This document shows positions 40,721-50,228 of a stretch of 64,000 nucleotides of DNA, piece after piece. How positions within the stretch are numbered: position 1 is the first letter of the stretch; each line of letters opens with the position of its first letter. The notes below the pieces were generated by a model that made no database searches, was not told where the DNA came from, and saw only the letters and a program-made list of their open reading frames with translations. Source of the DNA: Aliitabrizicola sp031408575 (lineage in GTDB: Bacteria; Pseudomonadota; Alphaproteobacteria; Rhodobacterales; Rhodobacteraceae); assembly GCA_031408575.1 (NCBI GenBank), contig JANNWS010000076.1:3243-67242 (forward strand), given 5' to 3'. Made by a program: the position numbers and the translations under genes.

Positions 40721-41199
40721 GGCGCTCCGGCCTTCGGCACGTCGAACATGGCCGTAAAGGTGGCCTCGCAGGCAAGCTCTGCCCCTACCATGGCGCGGCC
40801 TTCGAATTTCCACACGCGGCCCCCGCCCCGCAGCGCCTTGACGTGCAGTTCAAGCACATCACCCGGCACCACCTTACGGCGGAATTTCACGCCATCGACG
40901 CCCATGAAAAAGACACTTGCCTGCTTGTCCACCAGATCCATCGACAGGCCGACCAGCACACCCGAAGTCTGCGCCATCGCCTCGATGATCATCACGCCGG
41001 GAAAGATCGGCATGCCGGGGAAATGACCCTGGAATTGTGGCTCGTTGAAGGTGACATTCTTGACGCCCACGCAGGATGCATTCACGACGATGTCACGCAC
41101 CTTGTCTATCAACAGGAACGGATATCGGTGCGGAATGATCCGTTGAATCAGGGCGATGTCGGCCTCTGTTACAGCCTGCGGTGCTGCGGCATCTGTCAT
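40717..41199 (-). CDS. fabZ: 3-hydroxyacyl-ACP dehydratase FabZ
   Basis: A 160-aa hot-dog fold dehydratase of type II fatty acid synthesis. IPHRYPFLLIDKV, the active-site GHFPGMPIFPGVMIIEAMAQTSG (catalytic His and Glu) and VKFRRKVVPGDVLEL are all present. ATG 41199 is preceded by GGAGAG. Coupled by overlap to lpxA, which uses the same 3-hydroxyacyl-ACP pool. Confidence 0.95.
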   Translation of the reverse strand: MTDAAAPQAVTEADIALIQRIIPHRYPFLLIDKVRDIVVNASCVGVKNVTFNEPQFQGHFPGMPIFPGVMIIEAMAQTSGVLVGLSMDLVDKQASVFFMGVDGVKFRRKVVPGDVLELHVKALRGGGRVWKFEGRAMVGAELACEATFTAMFDVPKAGAP

Positions 41200-41287
41200 C
41201 GCTCTCTCCTTGCGACGGCTGCTGGGCGCAAACTGCACCTGAATGATTGACTAGCAACTTGGCGCTGTTGAAACAAGCGCGGCCCGC

Positions 41288-41893
41288 TCAATCGGCGGCC
41301 GGAGCGGCCTCGGTCCCGACAGGAGCCGATGCGCCGTCAAGCAATTGCGCATCGATTCGCGAAATGGCAAGATCGGTGATGTCGATCCGGTCGAACGACA
41401 GGATGATGGCCGAACGGTCAACAATGGCAGACGCACCTTTTTCCGACAGGATCTGCGCCAGAATCGGCACCGCGGTTTGCAAAAAGGTTTTCTGGGCGGC
41501 ATCCCGCTTTGCCGCCAGATCGCGCGACTTGGCATCGCGGGCAGTGCGGATGCCTTTCACCTTGGTGTCGAAGGCATCCGCCAGCGCGCGGAATTCCTCA
41601 GCAGGCAGGGTTGCTCGCCGGTCCGTCAGGGATTTTTCCTCGGCCTCCAGATCGGCTTCCAGCATGCGGTTCTCGGACTGAAGCGCTTTCATCTGGGCAT
41701 CGATATCCGCCAGAATCTTCTGACCAAAACGCGAGTTGGCATAAAGGCGGTCCTGATCCAGCGTCACGATCTCGACCGGCCCAGGATCCGGTTGACCCAG
41801 AGTTGTCTGCGCTTGCAGCGGAGCCGCCAGCCCCAAACTCAAAACAAAGCTGATCACCCCGCCAGCGCGCCTTATGCCGCGCTGCAACCACAT
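41288..41893 (-). CDS. skp: OmpH/Skp-like periplasmic chaperone
   Basis: A 201-aa exported protein with a signal peptide ending near LAAPLQAQ (residue 29). The mature chain has a short core strand VEIVTLDQDRLYANSRFGQ, a long charged coiled-coil (about 55-140) and a returning strand ILSEKGASAIVDRSAIILSFDRIDITD, the Skp/OmpH pattern. It holds unfolded outer-membrane proteins for BamA. Its ATG overlaps the bamA stop (TGATG). An 88-base gap separates it from fabZ; lpxD, which often lies here, is absent. Confidence 0.88.
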   Translation of the reverse strand: MWLQRGIRRAGGVISFVLSLGLAAPLQAQTTLGQPDPGPVEIVTLDQDRLYANSRFGQKILADIDAQMKALQSENRMLEADLEAEEKSLTDRRATLPAEEFRALADAFDTKVKGIRTARDAKSRDLAAKRDAAQKTFLQTAVPILAQILSEKGASAIVDRSAIILSFDRIDITDLAISRIDAQLLDGASAPVGTEAAPAAD

Positions 41894-44235
41894 CAGAAAT
41901 TGGTCGACACGGTCAGATCGAAGTTCTGCTCCAAGTCATAGTCTTCCTTTACAATGGCCTTGGTAAAGTTGAAGCGCAATGGACCAAGCGGGGTCGTCCA
42001 GAAGACCGACACGCCGATCACCGCGCGAAGGTTGAACGAGTCATCGACCGGGCCGGCTGTTCCCGCCGTGTCGTCCAGGCTCCACACAGTACCGGTATCC
42101 AGAAACACCCCGCCGCGAAGACCGTATTCATCAGGTGTTCCCAGCGGGAAGTCGGCTTCCAGACGGGCTGCAATATACAGGTTGCCGCCAAGCGCATCCT
42201 GATTCACTGCTGTAAGGTCGCGCGGGCCAAGCCCGTTCGTTTCAAATCCGCGGATCTTGCCATTGCCGAAGTAGCGGTCGGTGACACGGCTGTCATCGTC
42301 GATCGTGGTCAGCGCGCCGCCTTCGAACGTCGCGCGCAGCGTGACTTCTTCGTTCAAAATCCGGCGCTCGAACTGGGCAATCGCATCTGTCGTCAGATAA
42401 TTCACGTCGCCGCCAAGGCCGGTAAAATCCTGCGAAAAACGCACCAGAACCCCGCCCAGCGGATTCAGACCGTTGTTGCGGGTATCATAGGTATAAGCGT
42501 AACCCGGCCCGACACCCAGCAAGGCGCCACGCTCTTCCTCACGCTTCAGGATATCAGACGAATTCACGCTGACATTGAACATGTCCTGATTGGATACATT
42601 GAACCGCAGGTCCAGTCGGCCATCCTGGCTAACCGGAAACCCGACCGATGCCAGAAATCCGCCCACGGTCGTGTCGTAAAACGAATTTGAATAGTTCGTC
42701 TCGGTATAGAACGCGTTCAACCGCAATCTCAGATCGCGCCCCAGAAACGCCGGCTCGATGAAGTTGAAGCTCAGACTGGTATCATCCGTCCCTCCGGACA
42801 GGTTCAGGCCAAGGGTCTGCCCCCGCCCGAGAAAGTTTGTCTCGGTAAAGCCGAAGTTCAACGAGACACCATCCGTAACGCTGTAGCTTGCGCCAAGCGA
42901 CAATGTACCCGTGGGCTGTTCAGCAACATCGACATTGACCAGAACTTGGTCAGGCGCGCTGCCTTGCTCGGTGTCCACCTGGGCATCAGAGAAAAAGCCA
43001 AGCGCGCGGATGCGTTCCGCTGATCTGCGAATCTCGCGCGGGTTGAACGGGTCGCCTTCCACGGTGCGGAACTGACGACGTACCACTTCATCGAGCGTCG
43101 TCGTGTTGCCCTCGATGTCAATCCGTTCAACAAATATCCGTGGCCCGCGTATGATCGCAAAGGTGACATCCAGCGTCAGATCGCGGTCATTGCGGGTGAT
43201 GCGCGGCTCTACTCGGACAAAGTTCAGGCCCTCACGCAGCGCAAGATTTTCCATACGCGCAATGTTGTTGTCGATCACTGCGGGCGAGTAGGTCACGCCG
43301 GGGCGCAAACGCGCCACCGCCGCGAATGCCGCCGGATCGATTTCGGGAATTTCGCTGATCGTATTGACCTGACCGACGCGGAAACTTTGTCCCTCTCGGA
43401 TTGTGAAGGTCACAAAGAATCCGTCACGCTCGCGCGAAATCTCCGTCGTGGCGTCCAGCACTTCAAAATCTGCAAAACCGCGCGACGCATAAAAGTCGCG
43501 CAGCAATTGCTTGTCGAGTTCGATCCGGTCCGCGATGAACGTGTCCGATTTGATCAAGGCGCGCAGCAGACCAGCCTGCTTGGTTTCCAGAACCTGCCGC
43601 AGACGGCGATCAGAATAGGCACGGTTGCCGACAAACGCCAGCCTCTCCACCTCGACAACCCGACCTTCGCGAATCTCGAACACCAGATCGACGCGGTTGT
43701 CGGACCGCCGGATGATCTGAGGCGTGACGGTTGCGGCAATTCGGCCGGCCTGGGTGTAAGCATCGGCAATGGCGGCAGCATCGGCCTCGGCCTGCGCGGG
43801 GGAATAGATCCGGCGCGCTTCGGATGTGATCAGTGCAGCCAGATCCTCATCCTTCAGCCGGCGATTGCCCTCGATGCTGATGACATTGATTGTGGGATAT
43901 TCCTGCACCCGGATCACCAGTGTGCTGCCCTGCGGATCAAGATCGACCGTCTCGAACAGCCCCGAACCTGAAATCCGCTGGAATGCGTCGTTCAGCGCCC
44001 CGGCACTGATCGCTTCACCGCGACCGATTCCGGCGTAACGAAGGACCGTCGGGGCATCAACGCGCTGGTTGCCCTCGATGCGCACTTCCGAAAACTGGTA
44101 CTCCTGCGCGCGGGACGCCCCGGCAAGCAACAGACAAACGACTGCGACAAAAGCGAAAATCGCATGTCCCATGGTCTGGTTAACGCGCAGGTCCGTAGCT
44201 CCAGCTTCTGCTGTTGCGGCTTTCGGTCGCTGCAT
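41893..44235 (-). CDS. bamA: Outer membrane protein assembly factor BamA
   Basis: A 780-aa Omp85 protein: signal sequence (FAFVAVVCLLLAGASRAQ), five POTRA domains to about residue 430 (FSEVRIEGNQRVDAPTVLRYAG; RIFVERIDIEGNTTTLDEVVRRQF), and a 16-strand barrel with GLNPLGGVLVRFSQDFTG and the L6 motif region KIRGFETNGLGPRD, ending LTVSTNF with the C-terminal Phe typical of outer-membrane proteins. Start is uncertain: GTG 44247, ATG 44235 or ATG 44172 just before the signal peptide. Inserts beta-barrel proteins into the outer membrane. Confidence 0.95.
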   Translation of the reverse strand: MQRPKAATAEAGATDLRVNQTMGHAIFAFVAVVCLLLAGASRAQEYQFSEVRIEGNQRVDAPTVLRYAGIGRGEAISAGALNDAFQRISGSGLFETVDLDPQGSTLVIRVQEYPTINVISIEGNRRLKDEDLAALITSEARRIYSPAQAEADAAAIADAYTQAGRIAATVTPQIIRRSDNRVDLVFEIREGRVVEVERLAFVGNRAYSDRRLRQVLETKQAGLLRALIKSDTFIADRIELDKQLLRDFYASRGFADFEVLDATTEISRERDGFFVTFTIREGQSFRVGQVNTISEIPEIDPAAFAAVARLRPGVTYSPAVIDNNIARMENLALREGLNFVRVEPRITRNDRDLTLDVTFAIIRGPRIFVERIDIEGNTTTLDEVVRRQFRTVEGDPFNPREIRRSAERIRALGFFSDAQVDTEQGSAPDQVLVNVDVAEQPTGTLSLGASYSVTDGVSLNFGFTETNFLGRGQTLGLNLSGGTDDTSLSFNFIEPAFLGRDLRLRLNAFYTETNYSNSFYDTTVGGFLASVGFPVSQDGRLDLRFNVSNQDMFNVSVNSSDILKREEERGALLGVGPGYAYTYDTRNNGLNPLGGVLVRFSQDFTGLGGDVNYLTTDAIAQFERRILNEEVTLRATFEGGALTTIDDDSRVTDRYFGNGKIRGFETNGLGPRDLTAVNQDALGGNLYIAARLEADFPLGTPDEYGLRGGVFLDTGTVWSLDDTAGTAGPVDDSFNLRAVIGVSVFWTTPLGPLRFNFTKAIVKEDYDLEQNFDLTVSTNF

Positions 44236-44349
44236 CTTACCCACCACCCTACCTTGCGTCTGACCAACTGACTAACGCGATTGGTGGGGGTTGTCAAAAG
44301 CCTCCGACGCAATGCGGCGGAGGCTTGCAAGGAAGTTTGCGGGCAGGTT

Positions 44350-44496
44350 TCAGGGCTGCAAAGGCTGAACGATTGCCGACCCGAGGAAAGCCCCGGCCAG
44401 AAGCCCGACCACAACCGTGCCAAGCATGAAGACACTGTCCCAATTCAGGCCGACAAGCAGCGAAAGCCCGCGATAGCCCTTCATAACCGTTTGCAT
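44350..44496 (-). CDS. Small 48-aa membrane protein between rseP and bamA
   Basis: The minus strand encodes 48 aa: MQTVMKGYRGLSLLVGLNWD, then a hydrophobic helix VFMLGTVVVGLLAGAFLGSAIV and a short end QPLQP. A modest purine-rich stretch (AAGGGG) precedes the ATG. It sits in the 364-bp gap of an otherwise densely packed envelope operon in the same orientation, which argues that it is real. One membrane helix with glycine zipper spacing; no known function that I can assign. Confidence 0.6.
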   Translation of the reverse strand: MQTVMKGYRGLSLLVGLNWDSVFMLGTVVVGLLAGAFLGSAIVQPLQP

Positions 44497-44599
44497 GACA
44501 GAACCCCTTCCACCCACGCTAAGCAGAATGGCCGAAAATTATGGCACCATTTGGGCGCTCCCCGCGAAACGACTTTTCCGACGCGCAGGGAAATCAGGC

Positions 44600-45937
44600 T
44601 CAGGGGCAGAAGATATCGTTGGTCAGCGCAAAGATCATCAGACTGAGGATCACTGCCAGCCCTGCCCCCATCATCACCCGCAGCGCCCGGTCAGACGGCG
44701 GCCGCCCCGACACCGCCTCGAACGCGTGAAACACCAGATGCCCACCGTCCAGAACCGGCACCGGAAACAGGTTCAGCAACCCCACAGCCGTTGACAGCAT
44801 CGCGATGAACCAGATGAAGCTGGCGATACCCAGCGTCGCTGCCGCCCCCGATGTTTCGGCAATAGTGATCGGCCCGCTCAGGTTGCAGGTGCTGATCGCG
44901 CCGGTCAGGATATGGCCCAGCCCCGACAGACTTGTCGTCACGGCCTGCCACGTCTGCTGGCCGCCCAGGCCGACGGCCTCGACAACGCCCGGTCGGCGCG
45001 TTTCCGGCACAAAGGCCAGACCGCCGGTCAACCCGATCAGCCAGCGTGTCTCGAAACCGCCTTCAGCTTTCGGGATATCCATCCGGCGTGGAAGAAGCGT
45101 CACCTCGAATGTCTCGCCGCCGCGCCAGACCTCAAGCAACAGCGCGTTTCCATTCGAATCGCCCACCGCCGCGCGCAGTTCGGCAAAGGCGGTAACCGGA
45201 CGGCCATCGACCGACAGAATCACGTCACCCGCCTCAAGCCCGACATTCATCGCGGCAGAGTTCGGCTGCACCGCATCAACCACGGGCGGGAACGGGAAAG
45301 GCCCGTCAACGGTCAGTTCCGCTCCATCCCGCTCCAACCGGTATTGCACCGGCGCGACCGGAGCCAAGCCTTCGGTCACCTTGCCGAAAGCTTCGAAATC
45401 GGGCGTCGGCTGCCCCGCGACGGCGACGATGCGATCACCGGTCTGCATGCCGGCCGCTGCCCCCGGCATCGGCTTCACGCTGCCGATCACCGGGGTGTCG
45501 GTGGCGATGCCTTGCACCAGAAAAAATCCGGAAAAGATCAGGATAGACAGGATGAAATTAAATATTGGCCCCGCCGCCACCGTGGCCGCCCGCGCCCAGA
45601 CCGGCGCGCCGTGCATGGTGCGCCGCCGCTCGGCTTCGGGCATCAGCGCCATACCTTCGGCATCCTTGCCCGACGCCGAATCTGCATCGCCACGGAATTT
45701 CACGAACCCGCCAAACGGCAGCGCCGCGATCTGCCAGCGCGTGCCGCGCTTGTCCACACGCGACACCAGCACCGGGCCAAAGCCCAGCGAAAACACATCG
45801 GCGTCGATCCCGCTCCATCGCCCGATGATGTAGTGGCCATATTCATGCACAAAAACGATGACAGACAGCGCCACGACAAAGGCGATCAATGTCCAGATAA
45901 GCCCGCCGAATGAAGGGATCAGTGCAAGAATGTCCAA
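44600..45937 (-). CDS. rseP: Site-2 metalloprotease RseP
   Basis: A 445-aa intramembrane zinc protease. The active site is VFVHEYGHYIIGR with His31 and His35, and LFPVPVLDGGHLVFH near the C-terminus gives the LDG Asp ligand. Two PDZ domains lie between (GSVKPMPGAAAGMQTGDRIVAVAG; AVQPNSAAMNVGLEAGDVILSVDG). The start is TTG 45937, seven bases after AGAGG at the end of dxr; the longer opening to 46021 is inside dxr. It cleaves anti-sigma factors during envelope stress and clears signal peptides. Confidence 0.93.
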   Translation of the reverse strand: MDILALIPSFGGLIWTLIAFVVALSVIVFVHEYGHYIIGRWSGIDADVFSLGFGPVLVSRVDKRGTRWQIAALPFGGFVKFRGDADSASGKDAEGMALMPEAERRRTMHGAPVWARAATVAAGPIFNFILSILIFSGFFLVQGIATDTPVIGSVKPMPGAAAGMQTGDRIVAVAGQPTPDFEAFGKVTEGLAPVAPVQYRLERDGAELTVDGPFPFPPVVDAVQPNSAAMNVGLEAGDVILSVDGRPVTAFAELRAAVGDSNGNALLLEVWRGGETFEVTLLPRRMDIPKAEGGFETRWLIGLTGGLAFVPETRRPGVVEAVGLGGQQTWQAVTTSLSGLGHILTGAISTCNLSGPITIAETSGAAATLGIASFIWFIAMLSTAVGLLNLFPVPVLDGGHLVFHAFEAVSGRPPSDRALRVMMGAGLAVILSLMIFALTNDIFCP

Positions 45938-45941
45938 CGTG

Positions 45942-47114
45942 TTACCTCTGCCTTTGCCTGTCTGCGACCGCTTCTTCCGCCGTCTTTCTGGCGAGATGGT
46001 CCATCCCCAACACTTCCTCAAGGGTCAGGGCGGCATTATTGCGGCACATTTCGCCCGAAAGGCGGGCAAGGACATCTTCCACCACCATCGCCATCTCTGC
46101 AAACCCCAGTTTACGGTCGATGAAATGGTCCAGCGCCACCTCTTTCGCGGCGTTGAACACCGCGCCCGACAGGCCCCGTGCCGCCATCACGCTGCGCGCC
46201 AGCCGCAACGCGGGAAAGCGCACAGGATCGGGCGCCTGAAAGGTCAGTTGCGACAATCGCGCGAAATCGAGCCGCTCAACCGGCAAAGCACCGCGCCGAG
46301 GCCAGTTCAACGCATACCCGATGGCATGGCGCATGTCCGGGGGGCCAAGATGCGCCATGATGCCGCCGTCCGCAAATCCGACCATGGCGTGAATGATGGA
46401 TTGCGGATGCACGATGACCTCGATCCGGTCGGGGTCAAAGCCAAAGAACTCGCGCGTCTCGATCAGTTCAAGCGCCTTGTTGAACAACGAGGCCGAATCA
46501 ATGGAAATGCGCTGCCCCATGGCCCAGTTCGGATGCGCCACCGCCTGTTCCGGTGTGGCATTCGCAAGCTGCTCGGACGACCATTCGCGGAACGGTCCGC
46601 CCGACGCGGTGATGATGACACGCTCCACGCAGGCGGTATCTTCGCCGCAAAGTGCCTGAAACACCGCCGAATGTTCGCTGTCCACCGGCAGGATCGTGGC
46701 CCCGTGCCGCGCGGCCGCCGACATCAGGACCGACCCGGCAGTGACAAGGCTTTCCTTGTTGGCCAGCGCCAGTGTGGAGCCATGCTTCAGCGCCCGCAGT
46801 CCGGGAACCAGACCTGCCGCGCCGACGATGGCCGACATTAGCCAATCCGCCTCACGCTCGGCGGCGTCCGCCACCGCTTCGGCACCGGCGGCCACCTCCA
46901 CACCCGATCCCGACAACGCGGCTTTCAGATCGCCGTAACACTCGGGATGAGCCGTCACCGCCAGCCCCGCCCCGAACCGGCGAGCCTGTGCCGCCAGACG
47001 TTCTACCTGCCGCCCGCCGGTCAGGGCCACGACCTGCACGGCCCCCGGCATCAACAGATCAAGCGTGTTTTTCCCGATCGACCCGGTGGCACCAAACACC
47101 GAAATGCGCCTCAC
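45942..47114 (-). CDS. dxr: 1-deoxy-D-xylulose 5-phosphate reductoisomerase
   Basis: A 390-aa enzyme of the MEP isoprenoid route. NADPH-binding RISVFGATGSIGKNTLDLL starts the protein; ILPVDSEHSAVFQAL near 145 and the substrate loop TASGGPFREW and NALNWPRRG are diagnostic; VHPQSIIHAMVGFADG near 233 carries metal-site residues. It feeds the uppS product and, in this organism, the carotenoids at the right end. It overlaps cdsA by 4 bases and is followed by rseP after 4 bases. Confidence 0.95.
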   Translation of the reverse strand: MRRISVFGATGSIGKNTLDLLMPGAVQVVALTGGRQVERLAAQARRFGAGLAVTAHPECYGDLKAALSGSGVEVAAGAEAVADAAEREADWLMSAIVGAAGLVPGLRALKHGSTLALANKESLVTAGSVLMSAAARHGATILPVDSEHSAVFQALCGEDTACVERVIITASGGPFREWSSEQLANATPEQAVAHPNWAMGQRISIDSASLFNKALELIETREFFGFDPDRIEVIVHPQSIIHAMVGFADGGIMAHLGPPDMRHAIGYALNWPRRGALPVERLDFARLSQLTFQAPDPVRFPALRLARSVMAARGLSGAVFNAAKEVALDHFIDRKLGFAEMAMVVEDVLARLSGEMCRNNAALTLEEVLGMDHLARKTAEEAVADRQRQR

Positions 47115-47914
47115 AAGCGGACCTCGGGGACGACCACCACCTGCGCCACCAGCAACATCAGCAGCGCCGCCCCCAGCAACCCGTCAAACCGGTCCAGCAG
47201 CCCACCATGACCGGGGATCAGATGCGAGCTGTCCTTGACCCCGAAGCGCCGCTTGATCGCACTTTCAGCAACATCGCCCATCTGCGAGGCCAGCGACAGC
47301 GCCGCCGAGATCCACGGCAGATCAGGCCCTGCGGTGGTAAGGCGCAAAAACACCACACCCACCAGCGCTGCCGCGATCCATCCTGCAACCGTGCCGGCCC
47401 ATGTTTTTTTCGGGCTGACGCGCGGCCAGAATTTTGGCCCGCCGATCAGCCGTCCGGCAAAATATCCGGCGATGTCGGTCACAACCACGACCAGCACCAG
47501 CCAGATCAGCCAAACCACGCCGTTTTCGGCGCGAAATCCCACCAGTCCCCAGGCGGCCAGCATCACCGCCAGCGCATAGAACGCAAAGATCGCCGGATCG
47601 CGCCGCAGCACGACCGCCCCGGCCAGCGCAGGCCCCGCCAGCACCATGGCACCCCAGTTGCCCGGCAAGTGCAGAGCAAGCAACACCGCCGCCGCCGCTG
47701 CCAACCCCAGTGCGCGTGCCACCCCCACAGTCTGTCCGGGTTGCCTTGGCCGGATCATCGCGGCCAGTTCCCAAACCATCAGACCGGCCGCAACCGTGGC
47801 CAATGCGATAAACCAGCCGCCCCCTGCCCAGATCGCAGCCGCCCCCACCGCGATCATCGCTATGGCAGACGCAACCCGCGGGCCAAGATCACCCCATTGC
47901 GCCGGTCCTGTCAT
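47111..47914 (-). CDS. cdsA: Phosphatidate cytidylyltransferase
   Basis: A 267-aa integral membrane enzyme making CDP-diacylglycerol. Seven or eight hydrophobic segments precede the family signature SAIKRRFGVKDSSHLIPGHGGLLDRFDGLL near the C-terminus, with the conserved KD and DRxD. ATG 47914 overlaps the uppS stop; the opening to 47998 is inside uppS. Confidence 0.94.
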   Translation of the reverse strand: MTGPAQWGDLGPRVASAIAMIAVGAAAIWAGGGWFIALATVAAGLMVWELAAMIRPRQPGQTVGVARALGLAAAAAVLLALHLPGNWGAMVLAGPALAGAVVLRRDPAIFAFYALAVMLAAWGLVGFRAENGVVWLIWLVLVVVVTDIAGYFAGRLIGGPKFWPRVSPKKTWAGTVAGWIAAALVGVVFLRLTTAGPDLPWISAALSLASQMGDVAESAIKRRFGVKDSSHLIPGHGGLLDRFDGLLGAALLMLLVAQVVVVPEVRL

Positions 47915-48651
47915 GCAGGAGCCGCACCGAATCGGCGCTCGCGCCCCGAATAGCGCCCGACAATCGTCGCCATCTCGGCGGCAGAGAAATCGGGCCACAG
48001 GGTCGGCGTGAATTCATATTCCGCATAGGCCGACTGCCAGAGCAGATAGTTGGAAATCCGCGTCTCACCGCTGGTGCGGATCACCAGATCGGGGTCAGGC
48101 AGATCATGGGTGTCAAGCGCGCTTTCCAGCGCCTCGTCGTCAATCGCATCCACCCCAATTTCACCCGCCACGGCCCGCGCCGCCAGCTTGCGCGCTGCGC
48201 GCAACAACTCGTTGCGACCGCCATAGTTGATTGCCACCGTCAGGTTCAGCAGGCTGAGGCCTGCTGTGCGCTCCTCGATCCCCGCCATCAGGCGCTGAAG
48301 TTTTGCATCCAACCTGGTGCGGTCGCCGATAAAGCGCATCCGCACCCCTTCGGCGGCCAGCTTGTCTGCCTCACGCTCGATGTAACGCGCGAAGATCGAC
48401 ATCAGACCCAGCACCTCTTCGGTGGACCGCTTCCAGTTCTCGGTCGAAAAGGCATAGATCGTCAGCCAGCGAATCCCCAGGCCCGGCGCGCATTGCACGA
48501 TCTCGCGCACCCGTTCGGCGCCCTTGCGGTGGCCGACAAGGCGCGGCATGCCCCGGTTGGTTGCCCAACGGCCGTTGCCATCCATGATGATCGCGACATG
48601 ATCGGCCCGGCGCAGGGGCGGGCGTCCGTCAAGCTGTTCGGCTAAGGCCAA
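47911..48651 (-). CDS. uppS: Undecaprenyl diphosphate synthase
   Basis: A 246-aa cis-prenyltransferase building the C55 carrier for peptidoglycan and polysaccharide. HVAIIMDGNGRWATNRG holds catalytic Asp24; LTIYAFSTENWKRS and the C-terminal DLVIRTSGETRISNYLLWQSAYAEY are diagnostic. It starts with TTG 48651, since no ATG or GTG precedes the catalytic motif in frame; AAAGGGACG stands upstream. Confidence 0.95.
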   Translation of the reverse strand: MALAEQLDGRPPLRRADHVAIIMDGNGRWATNRGMPRLVGHRKGAERVREIVQCAPGLGIRWLTIYAFSTENWKRSTEEVLGLMSIFARYIEREADKLAAEGVRMRFIGDRTRLDAKLQRLMAGIEERTAGLSLLNLTVAINYGGRNELLRAARKLAARAVAGEIGVDAIDDEALESALDTHDLPDPDLVIRTSGETRISNYLLWQSAYAEYEFTPTLWPDFSAAEMATIVGRYSGRERRFGAAPA

Positions 48652-48690
48652 GTTCCACGTCCCTTTCCGGTTGCACCAGATTTTTGCAAG

Positions 48691-49257
48691 TCAGACCTGC
48701 ATGATCTCTGCCTGCTTCGATTCCAGCGCCCGGTCTATCCCCAGAATCGCCTTGTCGGTCAGTTCCTGCACCTCGTCCGCCCACATCTTCTGGTCGTCTT
48801 CGCCCATGCCGGCGGTCTTGGCCTTCTTGATCTGGTCCATTCCGTCGCGGCGCACGTTGCGGATCGCCACTTTGGCGCTTTCGGCGTACTGGGCTGCAAC
48901 CTTGGTCAGCTGGGTACGGCGTTCCTCGTTCAGTTCCGGGATCGGCAGGCGGATCAGCGGGCCATCGACGATCGGATTGATCCCGATACCCGAATCACGT
49001 ATCGCGCGCTCTACTTTAGCGATTATCGCCTTGTCCCAGACGTTGATCACAACCATGCGCGGTTCCGGCACGTTGACCGTGCCAAGCTGATTGATCGGCG
49101 TCATCTGCCCGTAGGCATCAACCTGAATAGGCTCGACGATCGAGGCTGAGGCGCGCCCCGTCCGCAGGCTGGCGAATTCGGTCTTGAGCGCATTCATCGC
49201 CCCGTCCATGCGGCGCTGGATGGCGTCAAGGTCGATCTCGGTGGCGTCCTGGACCAT
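48691..49257 (-). CDS. frr: Ribosome recycling factor
   Basis: A 188-aa protein that with EF-G splits post-termination ribosomes. IDLDAIQRRMDGAMNALKTEFASLRTGRASASIVEPIQVDAYG forms the first helix and hinge; VNVPEPRMVVINVWD and AVRNVRRDGM-like KVAIRNVRRDGMDQIKKA are family motifs. Located between pyrH and uppS as in many proteobacteria (pyrH-frr-uppS-cdsA). Confidence 0.96.
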   Translation of the reverse strand: MVQDATEIDLDAIQRRMDGAMNALKTEFASLRTGRASASIVEPIQVDAYGQMTPINQLGTVNVPEPRMVVINVWDKAIIAKVERAIRDSGIGINPIVDGPLIRLPIPELNEERRTQLTKVAAQYAESAKVAIRNVRRDGMDQIKKAKTAGMGEDDQKMWADEVQELTDKAILGIDRALESKQAEIMQV

Positions 49258-49334
49258 CGCGTTTTCCTTCTGTCTGGCGCAAGAGGGGCCATTTTTTCGG
49301 TCTATAACAAAAGACGTTAAGCATGGGTATAGCG

Positions 49335-50069
49335 CTAACCGTGTACCCGAGTGTAGGTGCCATGCCCCGCAAGGATGCCCCGGAACCCGCCCGGTTCGTC
49401 CAGCGAAAACACGATTATCGGCAGGTCGTTATCGCGCGCCAGTGCAATCGCCGAAGCGTCCATGACGCCAAGATGCTTTTGTAGCACCTCGTCATAGGTC
49501 ACTGTGATGTAGCGCTTGGCATCGGCATGTTTCTTCGGATCTTTGTCATAAACCCCGTCCACCTTGGTGCCTTTGAAGATTGCCTCGCAGGCCATTTCAT
49601 TCGCCCGCAGCGTCGCCGCCGTATCGGTGGTGAAATAGGGGTTGCCGGTGCCGGCGGCAAAGATCACCACCCGCTTTTTCTCAAGGTGGCGCACCGCGCG
49701 ACGGCGGATGTAGGGCTCGCAGACCTGATCCATCGGTATCGCGCTGATCACGCGGGTGAACACGCCAAGTGCCTCAAGTGCCGCCTGCATCGCCAGCGCA
49801 TTCATCACGGTGGCCAGCATCCCCATATAGTCGGCGGTCGTGCGTTCCATACCCTGGGCTGATCCCTGCAGCCCGCGAAAGATGTTGCCGCCGCCGATCA
49901 CCATGCAGATCTCGACCCCCAGATCGTGGACCGATTTCACTTCCAGCGCGATGCACTTGACCGTCGGCGGATGCAGCCCGTAGCCCAGATCGCCCATCAG
50001 CGCCTCGCCCGAGATTTTCAGCATTACGCGCTTGTAGTGCCCCGCCCCCGCATCGCCCGTGCTGTCCAT
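49335..50069 (-). CDS. pyrH: Uridylate kinase
   Basis: A 244-aa amino acid kinase-fold enzyme phosphorylating UMP. KRVMLKISGEALMGDLGYGL near the start, CMVIGGGNIFRGLQGS near 56, FAAGTGNPYFTTDTAATLRA near 137 and KGTKVDGVYDKDPKKH near 168 are diagnostic. ATG 50069 is selected; a very long opening upstream to 51275 is antisense to miaA. First gene of the leftward series. Confidence 0.96.
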   Translation of the reverse strand: MDSTGDAGAGHYKRVMLKISGEALMGDLGYGLHPPTVKCIALEVKSVHDLGVEICMVIGGGNIFRGLQGSAQGMERTTADYMGMLATVMNALAMQAALEALGVFTRVISAIPMDQVCEPYIRRRAVRHLEKKRVVIFAAGTGNPYFTTDTAATLRANEMACEAIFKGTKVDGVYDKDPKKHADAKRYITVTYDEVLQKHLGVMDASAIALARDNDLPIIVFSLDEPGGFRGILAGHGTYTRVHG

Positions 50070-50228
50070 CTTGCCCGCCCCCTTGCGGTATCGTTTCTTG
50101 ATCTTTGACTGCACCGCAAAATGTCGGAAAACGCGGGCGGGTTCAACGGGGAAGGTTTCGCACAGGACCGGGTGTCGAAGCGAGGGTTCCCTCCCCGTTG
50201 CCGTCGGCCTTGAACCTGTGGCGGCCTT

